Counted from the first letter of the stretch, positions 10,474 to 19,167 are shown. The stretch: 35,605 bases of DNA from an uncultured Puniceicoccaceae bacterium (GCA_913045955.1 CAJWRZ010000004.1:1-35605); one strand, 5' to 3'. Translations and numbers: made by a program. Notes: a model not told the origin generated them from the sequence alone.

Positions 10474-11955
10474 TTGAAACTCCTACATTTGTCGTTTGCT
10501 TTATTTAGAGAGTCGATTTGTTTTATTTTAGTGCAAGATCAATCTTACAGTAATTACGATTTTCCCGACGAAAAGTCCCTTAAGTCATTTTTGTCGGATT
10601 GCGTGGCTGGTACCCAAGGAAATGCGCAATTTAATATCGCAAGTATTTCAATTCCTTTAACTTATGTGGCTCCTTTGGCGATCCTTCAGTCGATCAACAT
10701 TAATCATCAAATGCACTATTATATGGATCGGCCCGTTGATGAGCTTTCTTTGTTTGCCTTTGGTAGTTTGGTCAGCGATTCATTTCAGGGTCAAGGGCGC
10801 TTTAATTCAGTTAAGGAATTTTCTTCAGAATGTTTAGGGCGTACGAAATGTTATCCTAATAAATTAGAGGCTTTTACGGGCCCGCATTTTTTCAACACTT
10901 TTACTTTCTCTGATGAATCAATGAGTGAAGACATATTCCCGGCGGCCACTGTGTTTTTGCCTGAATGGCATTTATACAGTGTGAAGGGTCGCTATGGATT
11001 TGTTATAAACCTAAGGGTTGACGGAAATTCTTCAGTAAACGACTTGTTCAAGAGTATCTTAGAGCGCTATAATTATTTTTTATCTTTTGATTATAGTTCT
11101 AGTAAAAACCAAAGGGCTCACAATAAGGGAACAGAAATGCTGGATACTGTGCTCACGAAATCTTCTTTTGAAAAAGCAGTTTTAGGTGCTTTAGAGGATA
11201 TTGGTAAAAGCTTATATCACAAAATTGTATTAGCGCAAAAGATCACTTTCAAAAATCATACTAAGAGTGAAAGTGCGCAATTTCTCAATCAACTCAGAGA
11301 TAGATTCCCGGGTTGTTATACCTTTTCATTCAGTGATGGAAGTGGTAAATCATTTATAGGTTCCTCTCCGGAAAAATTACTTCAAATTAGAAAAGGTGTA
11401 ATCTCGACAGAAGCAATAGCTGGTTCATCTTCAAGAGGAAGAGAACCGATTCAAGACGCACAGCTGGGCATGGAATTACTCAGTAGTGAAAAGAACTTAA
11501 GGGAACATTATTTAGTCAAGGAATCGATTCTCAAGCGGTTAAAAGTTATGGGAATCAAGACCTCATGCGACGAAAGACCCAGGCTCTTAACCCTGACTAA
11601 TGTGCAACATCTTATGACCAAGATTAAAGGGGTTATTTCATCAGATATTCACATCTTAGAGATTGCGGCAGGCTTGCACCCAACTCCAGCTGTTGGGGGA
11701 CAACCTAGGGAATTTGCCGTTCCTCGGATCCGCGAATTAGAGGGTTTTGAAAGGGGACTTTACGCGGGTCTTTTGGGTTGGTTTAATTCAAATAATGATG
11801 GCGATTTAATCGTAGGACTTAGGTCTGCCCAATTTAATAAAGACTCGGTGGATGTCTTTGCCGGTGCTGGGATTGTCAATGGTTCTAAAATCGAAGAAGA
11901 GACTGCAGAAATTGAACTAAAGAGGCAGGCGATCATGAAATCACTTATGCATTAA
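10474..11955 (+). CDS. menF: Isochorismate synthase
   Basis: Converts chorismate to isochorismate, normally the entry to menaquinone (or siderophore) synthesis. The 493-residue protein has the chorismate-binding fold in its C-terminal half: KIVLAQKITF with the general-base Lys, SFIGSSPEKLLQI, the metal-binding STEAIAGSSSRGRE, LTNVQHLMTKIKG, the diagnostic GLHPTPAVGGQP near residue 400, and FAGAGIVNGSKIEEE at the end. Those features fit MenF/EntC/DhbC rather than anthranilate synthase. The start is TTG at 10474; there is no in-frame ATG until far into the protein, and upstream in-frame codons do not help. No other men gene is nearby, so the menaquinone role is inferred from the family. Confidence 0.88.
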   Translation: MKLLHLSFALFRESICFILVQDQSYSNYDFPDEKSLKSFLSDCVAGTQGNAQFNIASISIPLTYVAPLAILQSININHQMHYYMDRPVDELSLFAFGSLVSDSFQGQGRFNSVKEFSSECLGRTKCYPNKLEAFTGPHFFNTFTFSDESMSEDIFPAATVFLPEWHLYSVKGRYGFVINLRVDGNSSVNDLFKSILERYNYFLSFDYSSSKNQRAHNKGTEMLDTVLTKSSFEKAVLGALEDIGKSLYHKIVLAQKITFKNHTKSESAQFLNQLRDRFPGCYTFSFSDGSGKSFIGSSPEKLLQIRKGVISTEAIAGSSSRGREPIQDAQLGMELLSSEKNLREHYLVKESILKRLKVMGIKTSCDERPRLLTLTNVQHLMTKIKGVISSDIHILEIAAGLHPTPAVGGQPREFAVPRIRELEGFERGLYAGLLGWFNSNNDGDLIVGLRSAQFNKDSVDVFAGAGIVNGSKIEEETAEIELKRQAIMKSLMH

Positions 11956-11996
11956 GCTTAGCCTTCGGGATACTTGATTGAAAAAGCGGAACCCTT

Positions 11997-13658
11997 TTAT
12001 TCTATAAAATCAAGAATCATACCATCAACGGTGCTATTTAATCCTGATAATCCATGGTCACTACCAGTAATCATATAATGCATGACTTGACCGTCTAGAT
12101 AACTGAATTTTTTAATTTCAGGATTTGAAGCATATAAGAGTGCGTTGTTTTCCTCGATTTTATTCCCACTATATCCCATGGCTTGAGCCCAAATATAAAT
12201 ACTTTCTTGGGCGGTATAAAACCCGCCATTATTAAGCCAAGTGGTCGTTCCGTCATATTTTATGACACTATCGCCGGTTGCATGAATACTTAATATACGG
12301 CGTCCTTGTGCCGGTATTATTTGGTTTATATATCCACCAATGCCATTAATGTTATACCAAAAACTGCCATCATGGTAAGCGTAGTTAAATAATTGGGACG
12401 CTATAGAAATTGCATTTTTGAAGGCATCGGCCGGTAACTCTATCGACGCTTTATTAACGAGTCCTGCGCCATTTGAATTTCCTATTAATGTGATATTGTC
12501 AGGGTCTACATTAGAAAACTGTTTCAGTTGATTAATGATACTCAGTACAAAATCTATATCGTCAGCTTTGCTGGATTCACTGGTTATATTCCAACCAGAA
12601 TTCCCATTTTGAGAGCCATTCGGTGGAGGGTCATAGCCTTGTAATGCGACCCTTATATATCCTGAAAACCCTGAAAAACGGTTTATGTAGCTTGTGGCTC
12701 TTCCTGTTGCGCCATGGAGTAGTATTAAAACAGGGAAAGGTCCATTGCCCGAGCTCGGTACAATTACTTGAGCTGTGCGAGAATAATTAGTTTCTTGTGA
12801 CCAAGATTGAGTGTGGGTGAGCGTTCCGCTAGAGAGAGTGCTGGCTGGAGGGATTGCTTCAGTGGTTGTACGGAAAAAGCCTTTGTTTGAATTAGTGTTA
12901 ATATCAGTGGCGTATACTTCCTCCCATGAACTTGCTTCGGGTAGTGTGTTCTCGCTTATTATTGTGAATGATGTGGGGCCAAAATTAACAAAAGGGGATG
13001 TGTTGATCGCACCCCCTTCAAAATCTTCAGTAATAGAAAAAGCTGGGGAGCCATTCTTTTCCAACAAAATAGTATCAATACAGAAATCAACGCCGCTATC
13101 AATGCTACTAATGTACAGAAAATCCATACCTTCGTTATATATAAAATCTCCCGACAAATTATATGTGCCCGCTAACTTGTTAGTCCCGCCATTTATAATC
13201 AATCGATAAGGGGGCGTTATGGAATTATCTTTTATCGTTACATTTAACCCGCTGCTGTTATCGAGCAGTTTTATCCTGCATGAAAAAGTGTAGCTTTCAT
13301 TAACCTCCAAATTGTTTAATGGTAATTTTATGCCCTGCCAAGGAGCATTACGGTTTGTGACGAGACCAGAGTAATTTCCATCAATAGGAGTCAAACCCGC
13401 TTCAGTGGGAGCTGAATTATTATTACTAACATCCCTTGAAAGTATGGTTAAGTCATTCTCTTCCAAAGAGTGGATATCCCACACAGATTTTGTTTCAATC
13501 CCATTAGGGTATGACTTTTCACTATTATGAATTTCACTCCAATTTTCTAAATCATTGGAATTTTCCACTTTGACTGAGTAACTCGAAGAAAAGAGCTGAG
13601 TCAGCGATAAAGTAATTAAGACTGTGAACTTAAAGCTATTCTTTTTTTGATAATGCAA
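11997..13658 (-). CDS. Secreted CBM-linked alpha/beta-hydrolase (esterase / PHB-depolymerase-like)
   Basis: A 553-residue exported protein. A signal peptide covers about residues 1-28 (hydrophobic FTVLITLSLTQLFSSSYS). A verrucomicrobial-type VENSNDLENWSEI stretch follows. A beta-sandwich resembling carbohydrate-binding CBM4/CenC modules spans about residues 80-205 (WQGIKLPL, YTFSCRIKLL, VDFCIDTILLEKNG). The C-terminal hydrolase starts near 300, with oxyanion motif VLILLHGATG, nucleophile LIGNSNGAGL (Ser near 393), acid HATGDSVIKYDG (near 464) and catalytic His in GSDHGLSG (near 534). It is related to LpqC/PHB depolymerase and feruloyl or acetyl-xylan esterases. The binding module suggests a polysaccharide substrate, but this is inference. 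It lies 12 bp downstream of metY, a functionally unrelated neighbour. Confidence 0.75.
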   Translation of the reverse strand: MHYQKKNSFKFTVLITLSLTQLFSSSYSVKVENSNDLENWSEIHNSEKSYPNGIETKSVWDIHSLEENDLTILSRDVSNNNSAPTEAGLTPIDGNYSGLVTNRNAPWQGIKLPLNNLEVNESYTFSCRIKLLDNSSGLNVTIKDNSITPPYRLIINGGTNKLAGTYNLSGDFIYNEGMDFLYISSIDSGVDFCIDTILLEKNGSPAFSITEDFEGGAINTSPFVNFGPTSFTIISENTLPEASSWEEVYATDINTNSNKGFFRTTTEAIPPASTLSSGTLTHTQSWSQETNYSRTAQVIVPSSGNGPFPVLILLHGATGRATSYINRFSGFSGYIRVALQGYDPPPNGSQNGNSGWNITSESSKADDIDFVLSIINQLKQFSNVDPDNITLIGNSNGAGLVNKASIELPADAFKNAISIASQLFNYAYHDGSFWYNINGIGGYINQIIPAQGRRILSIHATGDSVIKYDGTTTWLNNGGFYTAQESIYIWAQAMGYSGNKIEENNALLYASNPEIKKFSYLDGQVMHYMITGSDHGLSGLNSTVDGMILDFIE

Positions 13659-13670
13659 ATGAAAGAATTT

Positions 13671-14975
13671 TTAAGAGTTAAGCGCATTGTCTAGATCATC
13701 AATTAAATCTTCGATCGATTCAATACCCACAGAAAGCCTTACAAAATCAGGCGTTACACCAGAAGCAGCTTGCTCAGCTTCGTCTAATTGTTGGTGGGTT
13801 GTCGTAGCAGGGTGAATGGCTAATGATTTCGCATCGCCAATATTTGCTAAATGACTGAATAATTCAAGATGATCGATAAACTTTTTACCGGCATCAATCC
13901 CATCTTTAAGACCAAAACCGACCAGCGCTCCATAATGATTAGAATCAAAGTATTGATTCGCAGCGCCATGATGCGGACTATCGCTTAATCCCGGGTAATT
14001 CACCCAGCTAACTTTATCATGATTGTTTAAGAACTCAGCTACTTTCATCGCATTCTCACAATGCCTTTCCATTCTGATATGAAGTGTCTCAATCCCTTGA
14101 AGGTGCAAGAATGAATTAAACGGTGCGGCGCAATTACCCATATCTCTGAGCCATTGAAGGCGCATTTTCATGATGTAAGCGATATTCGCTCCACCTGCCG
14201 GTGGGAAAGCTTGGAATGCATCCCAATGGACTAATCCATGGTAGCTATTATCGGGCTCGGTGAATTGACTGAATCGGCCACTGCCCCAATCGAAATTACC
14301 AGCATCAGTCACAATGCCTCCAATACTCGTGCCATGCCCACCGAGGAATTTTGTAAGACTGTTAATCACTACATTTGCGCCGTGTTCAATCGGTCGGCAA
14401 ACTGCAGGGGAAGCAACGGTATTATCAATAATTAGTGGCAATTTTTCTTTTTTAGCGAGTGCTGAAATAGCCTCAAAAGGGAATATGTTTAGCTTAGGAT
14501 TGCCAACCGTATCACCATAAATGGCTCTTGTATTCGCATCGATTAATGGAGCAAAAGAATCTGGATTTTCTGCATCAGCAAAGCGTACTTCAATACCAAG
14601 TTTAGGTAAGGTGTATTTAAATAGACTGAAGGTTCCTCCGTAGAGCTGAGAAGATGACACGATGTTATCTCCGGCTTTAGCGATATTTAAGATGGCGCTC
14701 GTGATCGCTGCCTGGCCACTTGAATGGGCTAGACTGGCAACTCCACCTTCAAGTGCAGCTACGCGTTTCTCTAGAACGTCTGTAGTCGGATTCATAATCC
14801 GTGTGTAAATATTTCCTAACTCTTCAAGTCCAAATAGTTTGGCTGCATGTTCGGAGTCTTTGAAGACGTAACTTGTTGTCTGATAGATAGGTACTGCTCT
14901 AGAGTTGGTTTCGTCTATAGCATGACCTGCGTGCAGTGATAAAGTGCCGATACCTTGTTTTTTGGGTGATTCCAT
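13671..14975 (-). CDS. metY: O-acetylhomoserine sulfhydrylase (PLP enzyme)
   Basis: PLP-dependent enzyme of the Cys/Met metabolism family that makes homocysteine from O-acetylhomoserine and sulfide. The 434-residue length fits MetY, which is longer than MetB/MetC (about 380). Motifs are TLSLHAGHAIDETNSRAVPIYQTTS at the start (split here as TLSLHAGHAID and RAVPIYQTTSYVFKD), NIYTRIMNPTTDVLEKRVAALEGG, SSSQLYGGTFSLFKYTLP, the PLP-phosphate region, IIDNTVASPAVCRPIEHGA, and the Schiff-base Lys in VINSLTKFLGGHGTSIGG. The C-terminus has SLAIHPATTTHQQL and VRLSVGIESIEDLIDDL. It is 45 bp downstream of tRNA-Val on the same strand, with no terminator seen between them. With metF in the same window it makes a second methionine-pathway gene, but not an adjacent one. 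Confidence 0.92.
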   Translation of the reverse strand: MESPKKQGIGTLSLHAGHAIDETNSRAVPIYQTTSYVFKDSEHAAKLFGLEELGNIYTRIMNPTTDVLEKRVAALEGGVASLAHSSGQAAITSAILNIAKAGDNIVSSSQLYGGTFSLFKYTLPKLGIEVRFADAENPDSFAPLIDANTRAIYGDTVGNPKLNIFPFEAISALAKKEKLPLIIDNTVASPAVCRPIEHGANVVINSLTKFLGGHGTSIGGIVTDAGNFDWGSGRFSQFTEPDNSYHGLVHWDAFQAFPPAGGANIAYIMKMRLQWLRDMGNCAAPFNSFLHLQGIETLHIRMERHCENAMKVAEFLNNHDKVSWVNYPGLSDSPHHGAANQYFDSNHYGALVGFGLKDGIDAGKKFIDHLELFSHLANIGDAKSLAIHPATTTHQQLDEAEQAASGVTPDFVRLSVGIESIEDLIDDLDNALNS

Positions 14976-15020
14976 AGTGTGTGTGGGCTATTTTTTCTTA
15001 AGATGACTATTTTTTTCTAA

Positions 15021-15097
<77 letters not shown>

Positions 15098-15110
15098 ATT
15101 AGATTAATCT

Positions 15111-15116
15111 ATTATA
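15111..15116 (-). promoter_or_regulatory. Candidate -10 element for tRNA-Val
   Basis: On the minus strand a perfect TATAAT lies 13 bp before the first tRNA base, a suitable distance for transcription to begin just upstream of the gene. No convincing -35 is present at 16-18 bp, so support rests on the -10 alone. A GATC dyad at 15128-15142 lies just upstream. Confidence 0.4.
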
Positions 15117-15249
15117 AAAAGGTGCAATTGATCTTGGATCAAGTTTATTTTAATTAGCACTATTTAACCGGATTAATGGATGCGTAATCCTTTTATCTGA
15201 GTAATCTCTAGTCGGCTTTTAAAGGGAGCTATTTATAAGTTGTCTTGCC

Positions 15250-15255
15250 TATAAT
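15250..15255 (+). promoter_or_regulatory. Candidate -10 element for ndk-ispF
   Basis: A perfect TATAAT is 23 bp before the ndk ATG in the 181-bp gap after the tRNA. It would give a short leader. No good -35 hexamer stands at 16-18 bp upstream. The rest of the gap shows no ORF or RNA gene. Confidence 0.4.
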
Positions 15256-15278
15256 AATTCTCTTATAAACTTAATTCT

Positions 15279-15686
15279 ATGAATCAGGAAACTTTAATAA
15301 TTCTAAAACCAGACTGTATGAGCGCTGGGCAATGTGGCGCTGTGATCAGCCGATTTGAAGCAGAGGGGTTTGAAATTGTCGCCTCCTCGGTACAAACACT
15401 CAGCAGTGATTTACTTAAAGAGCATTATGCGCATGTGGCTCATTTGCCTTTTTTCCCGGATATTGAAGCTTTCATGAGTAGTTGCCCTGTTCTAATCTTA
15501 CTTCTAGAAGGGGATTCAGTGATTGCAAAAGTCAGAGAATTGCTCGGACCTACAAATTCAGAAGAGGCTCCTAAAGGGACAATTCGCGGAGATTTAGGCA
15601 CGGACAGAATGCGCAATATGGTCCATGCTTCGGACAGTCCAGAGAATGCTCTAATTGAAAAGAAACGCTTTTTCCCTAATTTATAA
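15279..15686 (+). CDS. ndk: Nucleoside diphosphate kinase
   Basis: Balances NTP pools by moving the gamma-phosphate between nucleotides through a phospho-histidine. The 135-residue protein has the usual length. It begins ETLIILKPDCMSAGQCGAVI, with the KPD motif, and carries PVLILLLEGDSVIAKVRELLGPT and GTIRGDLGTD. The active-site block NMVHASDSPENAL holds the catalytic His near residue 116; Ala replaces the Gly common after this His (usual form NxxHGSDS). It is followed after only 2 bp by ispF, so the two are very probably translated from one message. Confidence 0.95.
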   Translation: MNQETLIILKPDCMSAGQCGAVISRFEAEGFEIVASSVQTLSSDLLKEHYAHVAHLPFFPDIEAFMSSCPVLILLLEGDSVIAKVRELLGPTNSEEAPKGTIRGDLGTDRMRNMVHASDSPENALIEKKRFFPNL

Positions 15687-15688
15687 TT

Positions 15689-16174
15689 TTGGCTAAAATC
15701 AAGACAGGCTTAGGCATTGATAGCCACCGCTTCGAACTCAAAGCGATTGAGTCTCGCCCCTTCATATTGGGCGGGGTCACTTGGGATGACCCATTGTCCC
15801 TAGCTGGTAACAGCGATGCGGATGTTGTTTTACACGCAATCACAGATGCAATCAGCAGTATTACCGGTAAAACCATCATTGGGGCTCAAGCGGATTCGCT
15901 TTGCTCTAGTGGCATTACGGATAGCCGTGAATATCTTAAACTAGCGCTTAAAGATTTGGCACCTTATGCTATTACGCATATTGCGATCGCCCTTGAGTGC
16001 CTTCGGCCTAAAATTGACCCTAAAGTACCTAAGATGCGTGCATCTGTAGCGGAATTACTTGAAATCCCCATCGAAGATGTAGGGATTACCGCAACAAGTG
16101 GCGAGCACTTGACTGATTTTGGGCGAGGTGAGGGGATTTATTGCACGGCAATCGTGACCGTGGCCTCTGAGTAA
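15689..16174 (+). CDS. ispF: 2-C-methyl-D-erythritol 2,4-cyclodiphosphate synthase
   Basis: Fifth enzyme of the MEP isoprenoid pathway, forming MEcPP with release of CMP. The 161-residue length is typical. Zinc ligands are visible: Asp11 and His13 in GLGIDSHRF and His in SDADVVLHAITDA. Further family blocks are ILGGVTWD, RPKIDPKVPKMRASVAELL and the closing ITATSGEHLTDFGRGEGI. The start is TTG at 15689, 2 bp after the ndk stop; no in-frame ATG precedes the conserved N-terminus, so the rare start is well supported and translational coupling to ndk is likely. It ends convergently with the glyoxalase-like gene, 7 bp apart. Confidence 0.95.
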   Translation: MAKIKTGLGIDSHRFELKAIESRPFILGGVTWDDPLSLAGNSDADVVLHAITDAISSITGKTIIGAQADSLCSSGITDSREYLKLALKDLAPYAITHIAIALECLRPKIDPKVPKMRASVAELLEIPIEDVGITATSGEHLTDFGRGEGIYCTAIVTVASE

Positions 16175-16181
16175 TCCTTGA

Positions 16182-16568
16182 TCAGTGTTCAAGGACTTCT
16201 ACTTCGTAGCCATCAGGATCGGTGATAAAAGCCATTTTTTTACCGTCGACGAACTTCTCTTGCCAATTCGAAGGCCATAAATCGATCTTTAGGTCCAAGC
16301 TTTCTAAATACGCACAGTAGTCATTAATATTCTCTACTCGTATGCAGGTATGGATCAGATCCTCGGGGAATTGAACTTTAAAATCAGGAGAGTGGGTGAG
16401 CTCTAATTTATGCGCGGAGCCCGGTATTTGAAGGTGGGCTAGTTGGTTGCCCGAGGGAGACTTATCAGTACGCCTCAAAACTTCAAAGCCGCAGGTTTTA
16501 GTGTACCAATTAATCGATGCCTCGAGATTCGATACTCGAATTCTAGTGTGGTCGAAGGTTATTTTCAT
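16182..16568 (-). CDS. Glyoxalase I-like VOC family protein
   Basis: A 128-residue protein of the vicinal-oxygen-chelate fold, closest in pattern to lactoylglutathione lyase (GloA), which detoxifies methylglyoxal hemithioacetal. All four metal ligands of glyoxalase I can be placed: His7 (FDHTRIRV), Glu in HKLELTHS, His in DLIHTCIRVENI and Glu in DPDGYEVEVLEH. The FITDPDGYEVEVLE ending is characteristic. It starts 8 bp after the lexA stop on the same strand, so it should be transcribed with lexA, an unusual pairing. Other VOC activities such as methylmalonyl-CoA epimerase are less likely given the ligands. Confidence 0.8.
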   Translation of the reverse strand: MKITFDHTRIRVSNLEASINWYTKTCGFEVLRRTDKSPSGNQLAHLQIPGSAHKLELTHSPDFKVQFPEDLIHTCIRVENINDYCAYLESLDLKIDLWPSNWQEKFVDGKKMAFITDPDGYEVEVLEH

Positions 16569-16576
16569 TCAATACC

Positions 16577-17230
16577 TTATAAAGCACGAACGACCGCTTT
16601 GGCAACTCCTTGAACTTCTAAATCATTCAGTGGGTGCAATTCTGGGTAGTTTTTATTCTCAGCTTTTAAATAAGGGTGTTCGCCCGCTTTTTGAATCAGG
16701 CGTTTTAAAGTGACTTCCCCGTCAATTAGGGCGGCTACAATATCGCCATCGCGTGCTTCTCTAGGCTCTATGATGATGCGATCTCCGTCGTATATCTCAG
16801 CATCAATCATGCTATCACCCCTCACTTCGAGGGCAAAGGACTGTTTGCGGTTTGAGAAGCCTGCATTTTGGATGTCTACTTGAAGTTTGCTAATAGCTCC
16901 TGAGGATTCAACTCGGTCTGGATATCCAGCGGCAATAGCACCATAAACCGGAATTTCAACGACTTCACTGGCATTATCGGGAATTTCGCGCTCCTCAAAA
17001 GCGGCTTGAGGCTGATCAGGGCGGTTAATCTTAAAAGTACGTGCTTGTCCTGGAATGCGCTCTAGGGCACCTTTGCGTTCAAGGGCTCTTAGATGTCCCA
17101 TAACCGCGTTGGTACTTTTGTAGTTAAATTGTACCTGAATGTTACGAATACTGGGCCAAAAACCTTGGCGCCACTCATAGTCGCTAATAAAATCCAGCAT
17201 TTCTATTTGTCTAGCAGTTAATTCTTTCAT
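16577..17230 (-). CDS. lexA: SOS transcriptional repressor LexA
   Basis: Repressor of DNA-damage genes that cleaves itself when RecA filaments form. From ATG 17230 it has 217 residues. The N-terminal winged helix MKELTARQIEMLDFISDYEW matches the E. coli start MKALTARQ. The region RNIQVQFNYKSTNAVMGHLR is the recognition helix. The linker is followed by the Ala-Gly cleavage site in GAIAAGYP (near 98), catalytic Ser in EVRGDSMIDAE (near 140) and Lys in VTLKRL (near 175). The frame stays open to an ATG at 17263, but that start would put the probable operator inside the coding region, so 17230 is preferred; ATG 17239 is also possible. The recognition helix differs from the E. coli one, consistent with a different operator. 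Confidence 0.93.
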   Translation of the reverse strand: MKELTARQIEMLDFISDYEWRQGFWPSIRNIQVQFNYKSTNAVMGHLRALERKGALERIPGQARTFKINRPDQPQAAFEEREIPDNASEVVEIPVYGAIAAGYPDRVESSGAISKLQVDIQNAGFSNRKQSFALEVRGDSMIDAEIYDGDRIIIEPREARDGDIVAALIDGEVTLKRLIQKAGEHPYLKAENKNYPELHPLNDLEVQGVAKAVVRAL

Positions 17231-17240
17231 GGTGTACATA

Positions 17241-17270
17241 TGATTAGGTGAACAGTTGTGCATTTGTCAA
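17241..17270 (-). promoter_or_regulatory. Putative lexA promoter with overlapping operator dyads
   Basis: On the minus strand a perfect -35 TTGACA (17270-17265) is followed after 16 bp by CCTAAT (4 of 6 to -10). Between and across them lie two overlapping dyads: TGCAC-N4-GTTCA (17262-17249, one mismatch from a perfect palindrome) and TGTTC-N4-AATCA (17254-17241), which shares the half-site TGTTC. The second resembles a TGTTC-N4-GAACA type box that I recall being proposed for Verrucomicrobia. Position over the promoter suits autoregulation. Confidence 0.5.
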
Positions 17271-17338
17271 GGTTGAATTTTGAATTGTCAAAAGGGCATT
17301 TTAATTAAGAGTTCCCATTATATCTATCCTAGAAGCTA

Positions 17339-19150
17339 ATGAATCCATTTTTATTATATTATAAGCTAAGTCTTAGTTTCTGCCTTGCTTGTTTTTTTGT
17401 TGGCTGCGATCAGGTCATATCCTACGAACGTTCAGAATTTCCTTTGCCCGAAGAAGTGGCTTTTTCAGACTGCGCTATTGGGCAGTATGGCGGAATATTT
17501 ATTTTAAACGAAACTACTGAGCCAACGACTTTTCATCCTTTAGTTCCGAATAATTTAAGTACCGGGATGGTTTTATCGAGATTGCTCAGTGGACTCGTTG
17601 ACTTTGATCCCAAAACAGAATCCTTTGTACCCGCATTAGCCAGAGCTTGGGAGACCAGTGCGGATGGGCTCAGCTATACTTTCTATTTGCGCAAAGGAAT
17701 TTTGTGGAGTGATGGCACGCCACTTACAGCTGACGATGTTATTTTTACCTTTGATTGTATTTTAAGTGAAGTGGTCGATCCCAAGACCGGTCTAATTGGA
17801 CCGAAGTACCCCTCGCGTTACTATGAGCAATTTCATATTGATGGTGAGCCGATCCAATATACTAAAGTGGACGATCATACAGTGCGCTTTGAATTACCCA
17901 CAACTTACGCGCCATTTCTGTACGACATCGGCATTTCAATTTTGCCCAAACATATTCTTGGGTCCGCTTTTGAGGAGGGCACATTCACGAAGCAATGGAC
18001 GACTCAGACCGCGATTGAATCCCCCGAAACAATTATCGGAACAGGACCTTTTAAAATTTTCTCATACAAGCCAGGCGAGCGACTCGTATTAGAGCCCAAT
18101 CCACATTATTGGAAAGCAGATCAATCTGGGCAAAGGCTTCCCTATATAGATTATTTGGTTATGAAATTCGTCTCCGAATCAAACACAGCAATTGCCCATT
18201 TTGCCACAGGCAAGAGTGACGCCTCTGGAGTGGGTGCCGAAGATTTTGAATGGGTGAGGAAAGGCGAGTCAACTTATGACTTCACGATCTATAACCGAGG
18301 TCCCTCATCCAGTGTTAATTTTTTCTGGTTTAACCAGCACCCAGGAAAGTCGGAAGCGGGAGTTCCCTTTGTCTCGGAAGCTAAATTATCATGGTTTACA
18401 GATAAGCGTTTTCGCCAAGCAATCCTTCATGGCTTTAATCGTGAAGGCTTAATTGATGCCATCCTCTTTGGTAAGGGTGAGCCACTGCATTCAATTATTC
18501 CACCCGCACAAGGTGAGTGGCACAATCCAAAGGTACGTCAATATGAATATTCCTTAGAGAAGGCGCGTGCGCTATTGGAAGCTTCAGGTTTTTATTGGGA
18601 TAATCAGGGCGTTTTGCACGACGAAGAGGGGCGAGAAGTGAGCTTTAATTTATTGCTCGTTGAAAGTGACCGCTATGATCAAATCGGAATGACTTTTGCT
18701 GAGAATATGAAAGATCTTGGAATTGAAGTTCGCTTAGAGCGAAGTGATTTTGCGACATTAATTAAAAGAACCGATGGTACTTTTGATTATGATCTCACGA
18801 TACTTGGATGGGGCTCATCCAGCGCCGCCTATGACCCCTCAGGAAGTAAAACTTTGTATTTAAGTAGCGGTAAATATCACCTCTGGTATCCGGAACAAGT
18901 CGAACCCGCCACTGAATGGGAAGCGCGTATCGATGCTTTAATTGAGCTCCAAGAGCAGACCTTAGATCGTGAAAAACGGATTGCTTATATGCATGAAGTT
19001 CAAGCAATTTTTTCGGAAGAGTTGCCCTTGCTCTTTGGGTATTCCCCTTACGGTTACGTTGGAATAAAAAATAAATGGAAGAATCTATATATCCCTAGTG
19101 CCGGAACAGCATTGTGGAATTTAGATGAAATATGGGAGGCTAGTGAGTAG
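17339..19150 (+). CDS. Family 5 solute-binding lipoprotein of a peptide-type ABC importer
   Basis: Extracytoplasmic binding protein (SBP_bac_5, DppA/OppA/AppA type), 603 residues, capturing peptides or similar solutes for the permease encoded next. The N-terminus is hydrophobic and ends in a possible lipobox FFVGC (Cys near 23), so it is probably a lipoprotein. Family marks are ARAWETSADGLSYTFYLRKG followed by WSDGTPLTADDVIFTFD, IIGTGPFKIFSYKPGERLVLEPNPHY (shown in part), KRFRQAILHGFNREGLI and ARALLEASGFYWD. It is divergent from lexA and 17 bp upstream of the fused permease. The ligand cannot be read from sequence; the family also includes nickel, sugar and opine binders. Confidence 0.87.
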   Translation: MNPFLLYYKLSLSFCLACFFVGCDQVISYERSEFPLPEEVAFSDCAIGQYGGIFILNETTEPTTFHPLVPNNLSTGMVLSRLLSGLVDFDPKTESFVPALARAWETSADGLSYTFYLRKGILWSDGTPLTADDVIFTFDCILSEVVDPKTGLIGPKYPSRYYEQFHIDGEPIQYTKVDDHTVRFELPTTYAPFLYDIGISILPKHILGSAFEEGTFTKQWTTQTAIESPETIIGTGPFKIFSYKPGERLVLEPNPHYWKADQSGQRLPYIDYLVMKFVSESNTAIAHFATGKSDASGVGAEDFEWVRKGESTYDFTIYNRGPSSSVNFFWFNQHPGKSEAGVPFVSEAKLSWFTDKRFRQAILHGFNREGLIDAILFGKGEPLHSIIPPAQGEWHNPKVRQYEYSLEKARALLEASGFYWDNQGVLHDEEGREVSFNLLLVESDRYDQIGMTFAENMKDLGIEVRLERSDFATLIKRTDGTFDYDLTILGWGSSSAAYDPSGSKTLYLSSGKYHLWYPEQVEPATEWEARIDALIELQEQTLDREKRIAYMHEVQAIFSEELPLLFGYSPYGYVGIKNKWKNLYIPSAGTALWNLDEIWEASE

Positions 19151-19167
19151 TACTAGATAATTAGATT

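Noticed and set aside
10468-10480. TGTTC-ATT-GAAAC in the uvrD/menF divergent gap as a possible SOS box
   Set aside because: The spacer is 3 rather than 4 bp and the second half has a mismatch, so it does not fit the dyads seen at lexA.
11997-13658. PEP-CTERM/exosortase sorting tail on the secreted proteins, considered because of the PrsK/PrsR-like kinase and regulator pair
   Set aside because: Neither the esterase nor the propeller ends with a PEP motif, membrane helix and basic cluster.
15128-15142. TTGATCTTGGATCAA dyad upstream of tRNA-Val
   Set aside because: A 6-bp arm with a 3-bp loop is short, has no T-run for a terminator, and no partner site; kept only as a note.
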